This document shows positions 34,800-43,370 of a stretch of 64,000 nt of DNA, piece by piece. The notes under the pieces were generated by a model that did no database searches, was not told the DNA's origin, and saw only the letters and a program-made list of their open reading frames with translations. A program made the translations under genes and the position numbers. This DNA comes from an uncultured Eubacteriales bacterium (GTDB lineage: Bacteria > Bacillota > Clostridia > Peptostreptococcales > Anaerovoracaceae): assembly GCA_902786355.1 (NCBI GenBank), contig CADABZ010000001.1, positions 1-64,000 on the forward strand, given 5' to 3'. Positions within the stretch are counted from its first letter, which is position 1. Each line of letters begins with the position of its first letter.

Positions 34800-35693
34800 A
34801 TGATCGGCAGAGTCATCAAAGGTATAGGCGGATTCTACTTTGTTCATGACGGCAATACAGCCGTCATGGGCAAGGCCAGAGGAAGCCTCAAGAGAAATAA
34901 AGAACTTATATACGTCGGAGACATCGTTGATTTCGAGATCGATGAGAATGACTGCGACAATGAGTGCGTGATCAACAAAGTCATTGAACGCAGGAATTTC
35001 CTGACAAGACCACCCGTATCGAACCTCGATATGCTGGTGGTCGTATTTTCATTAAAGGATCCTGCAGTCAATTATCCTGTCATCGACAAGCTGCTTGCGG
35101 GCTGCGAGCTCAAGGGTATAACGCCTGTCATCTGCATCACCAAGAAAGACCTTGTGAGCGCAGATGAGCTTGATGCTGCAATGGAAATCTACCACGGGGT
35201 CTACCCGGCAGTTTCCGTCAACGGCAACACAGGAGAGGGGCTTGACGAACTGAGAAAACTCATCAGCGGGCGTAATGTAGCTCTTGCCGGTCCGTCAGGC
35301 GTAGGCAAGTCCACAATAACCAACTGCCTGCATGGGGATCCGGAGGAAAATGCAGAAGTGCCTGCAGCTACCGGTACGATATCCGACAAGACCGGCAGAG
35401 GCCGTCACACAACGAGGCACGTAGAGATTTTTGCCCTCGATGACGGCACATATCTATACGATACTCCGGGCTTCACATCGCTCGACATGCCGGAAATGGA
35501 GACGGTAGACGTCAGGGAGCTTTTCCCTGAGATGAGGCGCCTTGCCGGCGAATGCAGATACAGAGACTGCATCCACATAAACGAGCCTGACTGCGCTGTC
35601 AAGGCAGCTGTGGAGGAAGGCACAATACACAGTTCGCGATACGATTCGTATTTACAAATGATAGAAGAGGTGAAAAAATGGAAAAAGCTTTGA
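34800..35693 (+). CDS. rsgA: Ribosome small subunit-dependent GTPase A
   Basis: A 297-residue circularly permuted GTPase acting in late 30S maturation. An N-terminal OB domain (about 1-65) is followed by the permuted GTPase order: TKKD (G4), GPSGVGKST (G1), GRGRHTT (G2) and DTPGF (G3). The C-terminal zinc site is C-RYRDC-IHINEPDC. It is 15 bp downstream of prkC. The last 16 bases overlap rpe, so the two are coupled. Confidence 0.95.
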   Translation: MIGRVIKGIGGFYFVHDGNTAVMGKARGSLKRNKELIYVGDIVDFEIDENDCDNECVINKVIERRNFLTRPPVSNLDMLVVVFSLKDPAVNYPVIDKLLAGCELKGITPVICITKKDLVSADELDAAMEIYHGVYPAVSVNGNTGEGLDELRKLISGRNVALAGPSGVGKSTITNCLHGDPEENAEVPAATGTISDKTGRGRHTTRHVEIFALDDGTYLYDTPGFTSLDMPEMETVDVRELFPEMRRLAGECRYRDCIHINEPDCAVKAAVEEGTIHSSRYDSYLQMIEEVKKWKKL

Positions 35694-36328
35694 TCGCACC
35701 CTCAATTCTCGCGGCGGATTTTGCAAGACTGGGAGCAGATGTAGCAGATGTGCAGAGCAGGGGGATCGATTATCTTCACATCGATATCATGGACGGCGCT
35801 TTTGTCCCGAACATCAGCTTCGGCCCGGACGTCATGAAGAGCCTCAACGGCACCGCAACTGTGCCGTATGATGTGCACCTTATGATCGAAGACCCTGACA
35901 GGTATATCGAGAAATTCGTCACGGACAATACGGAATTCATCACCGTCCACTACGAGGCATGCAGCGACCTTTCGCACACTCTCGAGCACATCCACAGCCT
36001 CGGCGTGAAGGCCGGTGTTTCCATCAAGCCGGGTACTTCTCCTGAAGTCCTCGATCCATGGCTCAAAGACATCGACCTCGTGCTGGTCATGTCTGTTGAA
36101 CCTGGCTTCGGCGGACAGAAGTTCATGGAGAATTCTCTCCCTAAGATCAGCTACTACAGCAGCAAAAAAACTGAATGCGGCTACACGTACCTCATCGAGG
36201 TCGACGGCGGCATAGGACCTGCCAATGCTCACATGGTCAGAGAAGCAGGCGTCGAGGTCATCGTAGCAGGCTCCGCTGTCTTCAAAGCAGCAGACAGGAC
36301 AGAAGCCATCAACGCAATCAAAGGCTAA
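35678..36328 (+). CDS. rpe: Ribulose-phosphate 3-epimerase
   Basis: A 216-residue TIM-barrel enzyme interconverting ribulose-5-P and xylulose-5-P in the pentose phosphate pathway. Motifs are APSILAADFARLG, HIDIMDGAFVPN (metal His/Asp), VHLMI, VMSVEPGFGGQ and VDGGIG. The start overlaps the rsgA end, with AGAGGTG as ribosome binding site. It is the end of the priA-rpe gene series; a 55-bp tandem repeat follows instead of a clear terminator. Confidence 0.95.
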   Translation: MEKALIAPSILAADFARLGADVADVQSRGIDYLHIDIMDGAFVPNISFGPDVMKSLNGTATVPYDVHLMIEDPDRYIEKFVTDNTEFITVHYEACSDLSHTLEHIHSLGVKAGVSIKPGTSPEVLDPWLKDIDLVLVMSVEPGFGGQKFMENSLPKISYYSSKKTECGYTYLIEVDGGIGPANAHMVREAGVEVIVAGSAVFKAADRTEAINAIKG

Positions 36329-36340
36329 GCTTCGCGCCCG

Positions 36341-36460
36341 CGAGGGATGTGAATCTGCAATCGCGACACGATATCAGGCAGCGCGAACGAATCCACGAGG
36401 GATGTAAATCTGCGATCGCGACACGATATCAGGCAACGCGACCGCATCCACGAGGGTGCT
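36341..36460. repeat. 55-bp tandem repeat downstream of rpe
   Basis: Two near-identical 55-bp units start with CGAGGGATGT at 36341 and 36396, and a truncated third begins at 36451 (CGAGGGTGCT). Each carries ATCTGC, GCGACACGATATCAGGCA and ATCCA. No gene or T-run is associated. It fills most of the 254-bp gap before comEC. Confidence 0.85.
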
Positions 36461-36582
36461 CTTCCGCAAAACCACGGAAAACTGCATAAACGCCCCTCGA
36501 AACAACAGAAACGCGATAATGAAATCGGCATTATACTAACCATCTCTGAGGATAGTATTATCACGGCAGAGAAGGTGCTGTG

Positions 36583-39456
36583 ATGATACGAAGAAAGCTT
36601 TTCGCATACACTATAATGCTTACAGCCGGCATCTCTGCCGGCTATTTCATTATGGAAAAATCCAGGCTCCTGAGCGGCACCGCGATAATACTCACAACCG
36701 CCGCCGTGCTGTGCCTCTGCAGCATGTACATGCCGGCTTTAAACCAGCTCAGTTCCAGACACCATAAACTGATCCAGTCTAAACTCATCCGTTCTATACT
36801 CAATCATCCGGGACCCGAGAATCCACAACTCAGCCGAACAGGATACAATCTTCCTGATTCACTGCCGCCGATCGTGATAAAGCTCATTGTGATGATGGCG
36901 ATCGGCTTTCTCATCTTCACCTTCAGATACATACACTATGAAACGATCCTCGACTCAGGAACTGCATTGCCTGTTCATCGTGAAAGCAGTGATCTTCTTA
37001 ATCGCCAGTATGAAGACGATATCCAATCAGATAACGGACACGGAGAAGGCAGTGAGACCAGTCGTATAACCGACACAGAAAGTCAATCTGACCTGGAAGA
37101 TGATGGCACAGGGAAGATAACCGGTGAGGTGCTTTCTGCGGAGACGACCGATACAGGAATGAAGATATTGCTCGCGCCGGTCGGCGGCAGATGCAAAGTC
37201 AGGGTCAGTATCTACGACGCACCATACATCACACCGGCCGAAGTGATTGGTCATGAAATAACTGCTTTTGGCCAGTACAGAGAGCCGCCCGGCGCAGACA
37301 ATCCGGGCTGCTTCGACTACCGGACATACTTAAGGAGCCGGGGGATCGGCTTTCTTTTCAGCGCCAGAAACATTGAAGTAAGCTCCGAAGATATGAGCAT
37401 CCGCGGCAGAATGCGAAGACGTATGTTCCTGATCCGGGAAGGCTTCCTCGGCACATTCGAAGACGAATCAGTAAGAGCTTTTATCAAAGGCGTGGTCTTC
37501 GGCGACAAAACCCAGATCGACGAGGAGGTGCGCGACGATTTCAACCGGAACGGGACCGGCCACATCCTGGCAGTGAGCGGCCTTCACACGGGCTTCCTGT
37601 ATTCACTTCTCAGGCTCCTCGCCGGCAAAAAGAAAACGATCGGGCTTTCGGTTCTTATCATTCTGATCCTGCTGATGTACGGCGAGATGACTATGTGGAG
37701 TCCGTCGACGATGAGAGCAGTGACCGTTCTGAGCATAAGCATTGGTGCAGTATACATGAAGCGGCCGTTCGATCTGCTGAGTTCGGTCAGCGCCGCCGCT
37801 TTTCTGATGCTGATCATCGAGCCATACCAGCTCATGAGCAGCGGCTTTCAGATGTCCTTTGCTGCCATGCTCGCGATAGCTTTTCTCGTAAAACCACTGG
37901 CAGCTTTCACAGGTGAGCCGATGGCTGTGATGCTTGCTGTGCAGATCGGAGTCGCACCGCTGACAGCATTCATATTCCACCGGCTCAATCTTCTCTCGTT
38001 TCTCATCAATATCCCGGTCATATTCATCGCATCGATACTCGTGCCGCTGTGCATGTGCGATCTGTTTCTGAGCGCCGCATGTCTTATCCCAGGAAGTGTA
38101 GCTGCTGCAGCCACAGGCATTTTATCAGGAAACGCAACCGCCGGCGCATCCGTTTCCGGCCTTGTGCCAGGCGCATCAGTATTCGATGCAGTAACCTCTG
38201 TGATCGAAGGGCTTTCCGAGATCATTGTCGGCATCAATTCAGCTGCTGCGAACCTTGATTTCTCTGTACAGGTGACAGGCATGAATGCAGGCCTGCTGAT
38301 CTTCATATATCTCTGCATACTGCTGATCTCGTCTGAATGGTGCAGGATTCGGATACTCAGAAAAGAACACTTCCACATTCTGTTCGGGTTCTTCTGCATT
38401 GCCGTGGTATCAGTCTGCTTCACAGCCGCGACCTATAATCCTTTTGCCGACGATGAGATCGTCTTCGTCTCAGTCGGCCAGGGAGACTGCACCCATATAA
38501 GAGTATCAGCCGACAGCCCATCATCAGCCACTCATGAAGCAGGTCAGGGTAAAGGGAACACCAGCGCCGGCATCCTTGGCAAAACTAAAAACGTCCTGAT
38601 CGATGGTGGCGGCAGCATGGAAAGGGATATAGGCGAAGACACTCTCATGCCATACCTCCTGTCAAACAGAGCAGAAACAGTCGATCTTGCACTTGCAACC
38701 CATCTCCATACAGATCATGTACTCGGCCTGTTGCAGCTGGACAAAGTGTACCCGGTCGGCTCAATCGGAATCCCAGACGATTACAAACGTTCAATAGAAA
38801 GATCCCGCAAAACCACCCGAGCCAATTCAGCCACAGACAAGAATGAAGACAATGGGCTTCAGCCGTCTAATGATTCGAAGGACGAAAGCAACAGAACCGA
38901 CACGAACGACACATCCCATGAGGCGAAGAGCTTTTTCCAGCAAACGGACTCGATCGACTCCCTCATTAATGAATGCGATGATCTCATATTCATCTCGCCG
39001 GGTTCAAGAATCGACATCTCAGATCAGGTGTATATCGAACCGATCTGGCCTCTCAAAGGCCACTCGGCAGGAGTGGAAATCGACGACCCGAACGAGAACA
39101 ATACTGTTTTTATCGTAAACTATGGCGGCGTGAAGATCATGGTGACAGGTGACCTGCTCGAAGAAGATGAAAATGAGATCCTCAGGCACTATCCACCGGA
39201 AATACTTCACTGCGATGTCCTCAAGGTCGCACATCACGGGAGCAAATCAAGCTCATCAGAAGATTTTCTCGATGCAGTCTCCCCATCGATTGCAGTGATC
39301 CAGGTCGGAAAGAATAACTTCTACGGACATCCGCATCAGCAGACCCTTGACCGGCTTGAAGAACGCGGGATCCAGGTGTACAGGACAGATCAGAATGGAG
39401 CAGTCGGGATCGATATAAGATCAAAAGGGCTTGCAGTAGATCTGATGCGCAGATAA
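36583..39456 (+). CDS. comEC: ComEC/Rec2-type DNA uptake channel
   Basis: A 957-residue membrane protein for passage of single-stranded DNA into the cytoplasm during transformation. Two N-terminal membrane helices are followed by an extracellular OB-like domain (DUF4131, about 180-260), the competence domain with GHILAVSGLHTGF and many helices (about 300-620), and a C-terminal metallo-beta-lactamase domain (about 620-950) with VGQGDCTHIR, DGG, ATHLHTDHVLG, VTGDL and KVAHHGSKSS. ATG 36583 is seven bases from AAGG. Disordered Ser/Thr/Asn/Asp inserts lie in both soluble domains (about 145-175 and 745-790). No other competence genes are in the window. Confidence 0.94.
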   Translation: MIRRKLFAYTIMLTAGISAGYFIMEKSRLLSGTAIILTTAAVLCLCSMYMPALNQLSSRHHKLIQSKLIRSILNHPGPENPQLSRTGYNLPDSLPPIVIKLIVMMAIGFLIFTFRYIHYETILDSGTALPVHRESSDLLNRQYEDDIQSDNGHGEGSETSRITDTESQSDLEDDGTGKITGEVLSAETTDTGMKILLAPVGGRCKVRVSIYDAPYITPAEVIGHEITAFGQYREPPGADNPGCFDYRTYLRSRGIGFLFSARNIEVSSEDMSIRGRMRRRMFLIREGFLGTFEDESVRAFIKGVVFGDKTQIDEEVRDDFNRNGTGHILAVSGLHTGFLYSLLRLLAGKKKTIGLSVLIILILLMYGEMTMWSPSTMRAVTVLSISIGAVYMKRPFDLLSSVSAAAFLMLIIEPYQLMSSGFQMSFAAMLAIAFLVKPLAAFTGEPMAVMLAVQIGVAPLTAFIFHRLNLLSFLINIPVIFIASILVPLCMCDLFLSAACLIPGSVAAAATGILSGNATAGASVSGLVPGASVFDAVTSVIEGLSEIIVGINSAAANLDFSVQVTGMNAGLLIFIYLCILLISSEWCRIRILRKEHFHILFGFFCIAVVSVCFTAATYNPFADDEIVFVSVGQGDCTHIRVSADSPSSATHEAGQGKGNTSAGILGKTKNVLIDGGGSMERDIGEDTLMPYLLSNRAETVDLALATHLHTDHVLGLLQLDKVYPVGSIGIPDDYKRSIERSRKTTRANSATDKNEDNGLQPSNDSKDESNRTDTNDTSHEAKSFFQQTDSIDSLINECDDLIFISPGSRIDISDQVYIEPIWPLKGHSAGVEIDDPNENNTVFIVNYGGVKIMVTGDLLEEDENEILRHYPPEILHCDVLKVAHHGSKSSSSEDFLDAVSPSIAVIQVGKNNFYGHPHQQTLDRLEERGIQVYRTDQNGAVGIDIRSKGLAVDLMRR

Positions 39457-39570
39457 CAGAGGCAGCATAGACCTGGTGCACAGGTAGTAACGGCAGCGTA
39501 GACCATATGTACTGATTGTTTGCAATACTATTCGATTCGAGTCCGTAAAACGGGTACAGCCAGGAACCTT

Positions 39571-39596
39571 GTAAATTTTTTGATTACGTGGAGAAG
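39571..39596 (-). repeat. Inverted fragment of the structured repeat's right end
   Basis: CCTTGTAAATTTTTTGATTA here resembles the outer right end of copies A and C read on the opposite strand (CCTTGTAGATTT in copy A). It lies about 55 bp left of copy C and inverted to it. The rest of 39457-39648 holds only a short imperfect duplication (GGCAGCATAGACC / GGCAGCGTAGACC). Confidence 0.4.
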
Positions 39597-39648
39597 TGAC
39601 AATGTTTGAGAATAACTCTGAATCGGAAAGGAGGGCCGATTATGAGTA

Positions 39649-39856
39649 ATGTTGTATTTTTGAGGCCAATCTTATTGGAACGCAATATGAGTGTTGTAGA
39701 TTTGATCGATGAATGATTTGTGTTCAATGGATTTTCTCGAAAAACGAGCAAATCAGAGAAATTTATTGTTTTTTAAAATTATTTGATTCATTTTGTCAAT
39801 GTGAATTGAAGCAAACATTGACAAGTAATAGATGTGATAAAAAATCTACAAGATTA
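39649..39856 (+). repeat. Dispersed structured intergenic repeat, copy C, upstream of the nuclease-like ORF
   Basis: 208 bp aligned with copies A and B. Stem P1 is TTGTAGATTT (39694-39703) with AAATCTACAA (39842-39851), perfect 10 bp. Hairpin P2 is CTCG-AAAAA-CGAG (39736-39748). P3 lies at 39787-39810, with TTCA/TGAA replacing TCCA/TGGA of the other copies. Its end runs directly into the AGGAGG ribosome binding site of the ORF at 39868. Confidence 0.85.
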
Positions 39857-39867
39857 GGAGGTGTAAT

Positions 39868-40713
39868 ATGAAGCTGTTAGAGGAAAAGATAAGGGAAATA
39901 TTGACAATGTATGAAGCGTTGGAGAAAAGATTCAATATTGAGCTTGAGAGCAGTCCTGAAGGCTCATTGTTACATCAGATGAATGGTGGTTATGTAGAGT
40001 TCCTTCATTCTATTCCCAATGAAAATGGCAAGAGAGAAAGAAAAGGCATTAACAGAAAACCTGATCTGATAAGAGCCCTTGCACAAAAGGAGTTTGACAG
40101 AAAGGCACAAAAGATCATTTCTCATAATATTGCCGAGTACAAAAAGGCGTTAGACAAACAGTTGATATTTGATCCTGATCAGATCTTGAAATCTATGAAA
40201 AATGCATATGCACTGTTACCTGAAGAATACTTCTTTGATAGAGATAATCTTGTTATCGCAGCCGGCCTTGAAGGTGAAACACTAGCAAGAATACGAAGCC
40301 ATGAGGAATGGTGGAAAAAACCATATAAAGAGTATTTGGGCCATCCGGAGAACAAGACGAAAAGAAGTTCGAGAGGACAGATGGTAAGATCTAAATCCGA
40401 ATTGCTGATTGTAGAATCATTGTATAAATATGGAGTTCATTTTCATTATGAGGAGGAATTTTCAGTTGGTTCTAAAATCTTTGCTCCCGATGCTACATTC
40501 GAGGGTGCTGGCCATAAACTGTTTTACTGGGAACACTTGGGAATGATGAGCAACTTTAGATACGCCAGAAGAAATATAAGGAAACTTGATGACTATTATG
40601 ATATAGGTTTGATCCCAGGAGAAAATCTGATCCTGAGCTTTGATAATGATGACGATATAAATATGGGTATGATCGATGCGATCATATTAAATGAAGTGAT
40701 CCCACGTCTATAG
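39868..40713 (+). CDS. Putative PD-(D/E)XK-like nuclease fold protein, AT-rich islet
   Basis: A 281-residue protein. The N-terminal half is helical and charged (EEKIREILTMYEALEKRF, then a small module with PEGSLLHQMNGGYVEF). The C-terminal domain has the core RSKSELLIVESLYKYG (Glu178), IFAPDATF (Asp208) and YWEHLGMM (Glu222), spaced like a PD-(D/E)XK nuclease; the usual Lys after Glu222 is replaced by Leu. It then continues with DDYYDIGLIPGENLI. Similar orphan proteins occur in many gut Clostridia without known function. Base composition and codons (AAA, TAT, TTG, AGA) are clearly more AT-rich than the neighbours, suggesting transfer. Strong AGGAGG start, directly after copy C of the structured repeat. 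Confidence 0.7.
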   Translation: MKLLEEKIREILTMYEALEKRFNIELESSPEGSLLHQMNGGYVEFLHSIPNENGKRERKGINRKPDLIRALAQKEFDRKAQKIISHNIAEYKKALDKQLIFDPDQILKSMKNAYALLPEEYFFDRDNLVIAAGLEGETLARIRSHEEWWKKPYKEYLGHPENKTKRSSRGQMVRSKSELLIVESLYKYGVHFHYEEEFSVGSKIFAPDATFEGAGHKLFYWEHLGMMSNFRYARRNIRKLDDYYDIGLIPGENLILSFDNDDDINMGMIDAIILNEVIPRL

Positions 40714-40822
40714 ACATATGAATTCAATTATCCCACGTCTGTAGTCATATGAATTCAATTATCCCGCATCTGCAGGACACGTGAATGCAATTATTATTCG
40801 TCTGTAGACTTTGAGAATGGCA
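40699..40822. repeat. 31-bp tandem repeat overlapping the end of the nuclease-like ORF
   Basis: Units start at 40699, 40730, 40761 and (degenerate) 40793, each beginning ATCCCACGTCTRTAG or a variant and containing CATATGAATTCAATT. The first unit supplies the last codons and stop of the ORF (IPRL-stop). The rest of the gap to argR holds the argR promoter. Confidence 0.8.
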
Positions 40823-40899
40823 GTTATGGAGATCGCTCGGAAGGACATAATGATCTTGTGGTGCTTATATCTGAAAAGGGTATAAAAATGATTTGGAAA

Positions 40900-40933
40900 A
40901 ATTATGCATAATTCTGTATTTTTATGCTATAAT
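40900..40933 (+). promoter_or_regulatory. argR promoter with palindromic candidate ARG box
   Basis: An extended -10 (TGCTATAAT, 40925-40933) lies 12 bp downstream of a perfect 14-bp palindrome AATTATGCATAATT (40900-40913). The palindrome resembles the ARG-box half-site pattern and covers the -35 position. Two further TTATGCAT/CATGCATG motifs follow at about 40943 and 40963, in the leader. This fits autoregulation by ArgR. Confidence 0.5.
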
Positions 40934-40997
40934 GTAACGCAGTATTATGCATCGAGTTAACATGCATGACAATATTCTATGATTCCGGAGGCATCGT

Positions 40998-41456
40998 ATG
41001 AGACTCTCAAGACAGAACAAAATACTCGAGATCATCAAGACTAATGAGGTAGAGACGCAGGATCAGCTCCTCAATCTGCTCAGAAATGCAGGCTACAGTG
41101 TTACGCAGGCTACAGTTTCGCGTGATATCAGGGAACTCCAGCTTGTAAAAGGACAGACCAAGGATGGGAGATATAAATATATATCTGGCAATTATGACAA
41201 CAGACCAATCTCAGACAGGTTCAAGAGGATCTTCAAAGAGACTACAGTAAGCTGGCAGTCAGCGCAGAATCTTATAGTTGTCAAAACTCTTTCGGGGTGC
41301 TCGGGTGCTGCAGGCGAAGCGATCGACTGCCTCAGTCTTGAGCATATAGTCGGATCGATCTCCGGAGACAACACACTTCTGGTAATAGTAGACCATGAAG
41401 ACAATATCAAAAGCGTTACAGAAGCTTTCGAGAAGATCATGAATGACGCGGAGTAG
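40998..41456 (+). CDS. argR: Arginine repressor/activator ArgR (AhrC)
   Basis: A 152-residue arginine-responsive regulator. The N-terminal winged helix has the recognition helix SVTQATVSRDIREL. The C-terminal hexamerisation and arginine-binding domain ends with GSISGDNTLLVIV, equivalent to the GTIAGDDT motif. Ribosome binding site GGAGG at 10 bases. The position just before recN is the standard one in Firmicutes. No arginine biosynthesis genes are nearby. Confidence 0.95.
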   Translation: MRLSRQNKILEIIKTNEVETQDQLLNLLRNAGYSVTQATVSRDIRELQLVKGQTKDGRYKYISGNYDNRPISDRFKRIFKETTVSWQSAQNLIVVKTLSGCSGAAGEAIDCLSLEHIVGSISGDNTLLVIVDHEDNIKSVTEAFEKIMNDAE

Positions 41457-41642
41457 GCGGCACCAGTTCAGCTGATGCCATCGAATCCGATAGTGAACGC
41501 TTCGGGAAAGAAGCGATTATTGCCGGAATGTTGCGGATTATTCTTCTTCAAAACGGCTGAAATAACCTTAACACCGCAATCCATATCTGATATCATTTCT
41601 GAAGAACGATCAAAGCACCATAATTGATCCGAAAGTAAGACT

Positions 41643-43280
41643 ATGATCAACAGAATTATAATAGACAATTTTGCCACGATAGAGCATATATCATTTGACC
41701 TGGGAACGGGTCTCAATATCATTACCGGTGAGACAGGAGCCGGTAAATCAGTCCTTGTAACAGCGATCAGCACAGTCCTCGGCGACCGTGCTGATACTTC
41801 TATGGTGAGAACCGGCCAGGATAGAGCGCTGATCCAGATCGCAGGAGACAAGAACGGCGAAGAAGTGGTCATCTCAAGAGAGATCCTCGCTTCCGGCAAA
41901 TCCGTATCCAAGCTCAACGGAGAGATGGCTACGCTCACACAGATCCGTAAGTTTTGCTCTGACTGGGTAGATATACACGGGCAATACGACAACCAGCAGA
42001 TACTCGATCCGGACAATCATATCCATATCACCGACAGATTTCACAGCGAGGTGACTGCGCCGGAGCTTGAAAAACTGGCGGTGCTTTATGATGATTACAA
42101 GGCGGCACAGAGAGAGTACGACAGCCTCGTAAGGCAGGAAAAAGAAGCTCTGCGGCAGCAGGATTTCTATAGATTTGAGTACGGGTATATAAAAGACCTG
42201 CACCTTCGTCCGGGCGAGGATGATGAACTCAGAGAACAGCTGACGATAGCCAAAAACAGCGCTAAGATCTCTTCAGCCGTACACACAGCCTACGAGCTTC
42301 TCCATGAGTCGGATATGTCAGTCCTTTCATCACTCAAGACCGCAGCGGATGAGCTCGAAACAGCCGGCGGCTACAGTGACAGGATCGCATCTATGGCAGA
42401 GCGCTCGCAGAATGCTTACTATGAGCTGGAAGATATTTCTGACGGCCTCAGAGAACTCGCCGAGTCGTTCAATTATTCGGATGAGGATCTTGACAGTATT
42501 TCGGAGAGACTTGCAGTCATAGAGGACGCTGTCAGAAAGTACCGGATGAACGTCGGTGAGATACTTGAGTATCAGAAGGAGCTGGAGCAGAAGCTGAATC
42601 TGATCAGTAATTTTGATGAAGAAAAAAAGCGCCTTTCGGAGGCAGCTTCACGCAAATACGTTCTTCTTGAGGATCAGGCCGCTCATGTCAGCGAATTAAG
42701 GCATATTATTGCGGCCAGGCTTGAATCAGCGATGATCAAAGAGCTTCAGGATCTGGAGTTCGCCAATTCAGAGTTCAGCATCGATATAGGACGTGCAGAA
42801 GAGATAGGACCGCTCGGATTCGATACCGTCCAGTTCCTTATCTCCACCAATCCGGGGGAACCTCTGATGCCTCTTACGAGGATAGCTTCCGGAGGCGAGA
42901 TCTCCAGGATAATGCTCGCTTTCAAGCACATCATCGGAGACAGTGATATGGTCGGAACGATGATCTTCGACGAGATCGATACAGGTATCAGCGGCAGGAC
43001 AGCGCTTGTAGTAGGACGCAAAATGAGCGAGATCTCAAAGCATCATCAGCTGATCGCCATCACTCATCTTCCGCAGATCGCAGCATACGGCAATGACAAT
43101 TATCTGATCACAAAATCGATCTCAGAAGACAAGCCTCATACTAGTATCGATCATCTCGACGATGATGGAAAAGTGCGTATGGTGGCTACTCTGTTCAGCG
43201 GAAATGCTGACAGTGAAAGTGCCCTTGATGCAGCCAGAGAGCTGATCGCGGGCACTGCTGAATATCGGGAGCAGAAATAA
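41643..43280 (+). CDS. recN: DNA repair protein RecN
   Basis: A 545-residue SMC-like ATPase that gathers at double-strand breaks. N-terminal Walker A GETGAGKS (about 31-38), IHGQYDNQQIL, a central coiled coil (about 160-370), the C-terminal signature ASGGEISRIMLAFK, Walker B TMIFDEIDTGISG and ITHLPQIAAYG are all intact. It follows argR by 186 bp. The start is the first ATG with a weak ribosome binding site. A terminator follows before the convergent holA. Confidence 0.95.
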   Translation: MINRIIIDNFATIEHISFDLGTGLNIITGETGAGKSVLVTAISTVLGDRADTSMVRTGQDRALIQIAGDKNGEEVVISREILASGKSVSKLNGEMATLTQIRKFCSDWVDIHGQYDNQQILDPDNHIHITDRFHSEVTAPELEKLAVLYDDYKAAQREYDSLVRQEKEALRQQDFYRFEYGYIKDLHLRPGEDDELREQLTIAKNSAKISSAVHTAYELLHESDMSVLSSLKTAADELETAGGYSDRIASMAERSQNAYYELEDISDGLRELAESFNYSDEDLDSISERLAVIEDAVRKYRMNVGEILEYQKELEQKLNLISNFDEEKKRLSEAASRKYVLLEDQAAHVSELRHIIAARLESAMIKELQDLEFANSEFSIDIGRAEEIGPLGFDTVQFLISTNPGEPLMPLTRIASGGEISRIMLAFKHIIGDSDMVGTMIFDEIDTGISGRTALVVGRKMSEISKHHQLIAITHLPQIAAYGNDNYLITKSISEDKPHTSIDHLDDDGKVRMVATLFSGNADSESALDAARELIAGTAEYREQK

Positions 43281-43333
43281 TTTCCGGTGTTCCCGAGAAT
43301 CTGATATCCCGGGATTCTGATATTATTCTCGAT

Positions 43334-43370
43334 GCAGGCATGCCAGGTAATACAGGCAGCCTGCTTTTTT
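43334..43370 (+). terminator. Rho-independent terminator after recN
   Basis: GCAGGC (43334-43339) plus TGCC (43341-43344) pair with GGCA (43355-43358) and GCCTGC (43359-43364) across a one-base bulge, followed by TTTTTT. It overlaps the stop of the convergent holA by two bases. Confidence 0.8.

Noticed and set aside
36341..36460. CRISPR array
   Set aside because: Units are contiguous 55-bp tandem repeats without variable spacers, and no cas genes are in the window.
39525..39560. T-arm-like sequence ATTCGAGTCC suggesting a tRNA fragment or attachment site
   Set aside because: No matching T-stem, acceptor stem or CCA-proximal sequence; isolated similarity.
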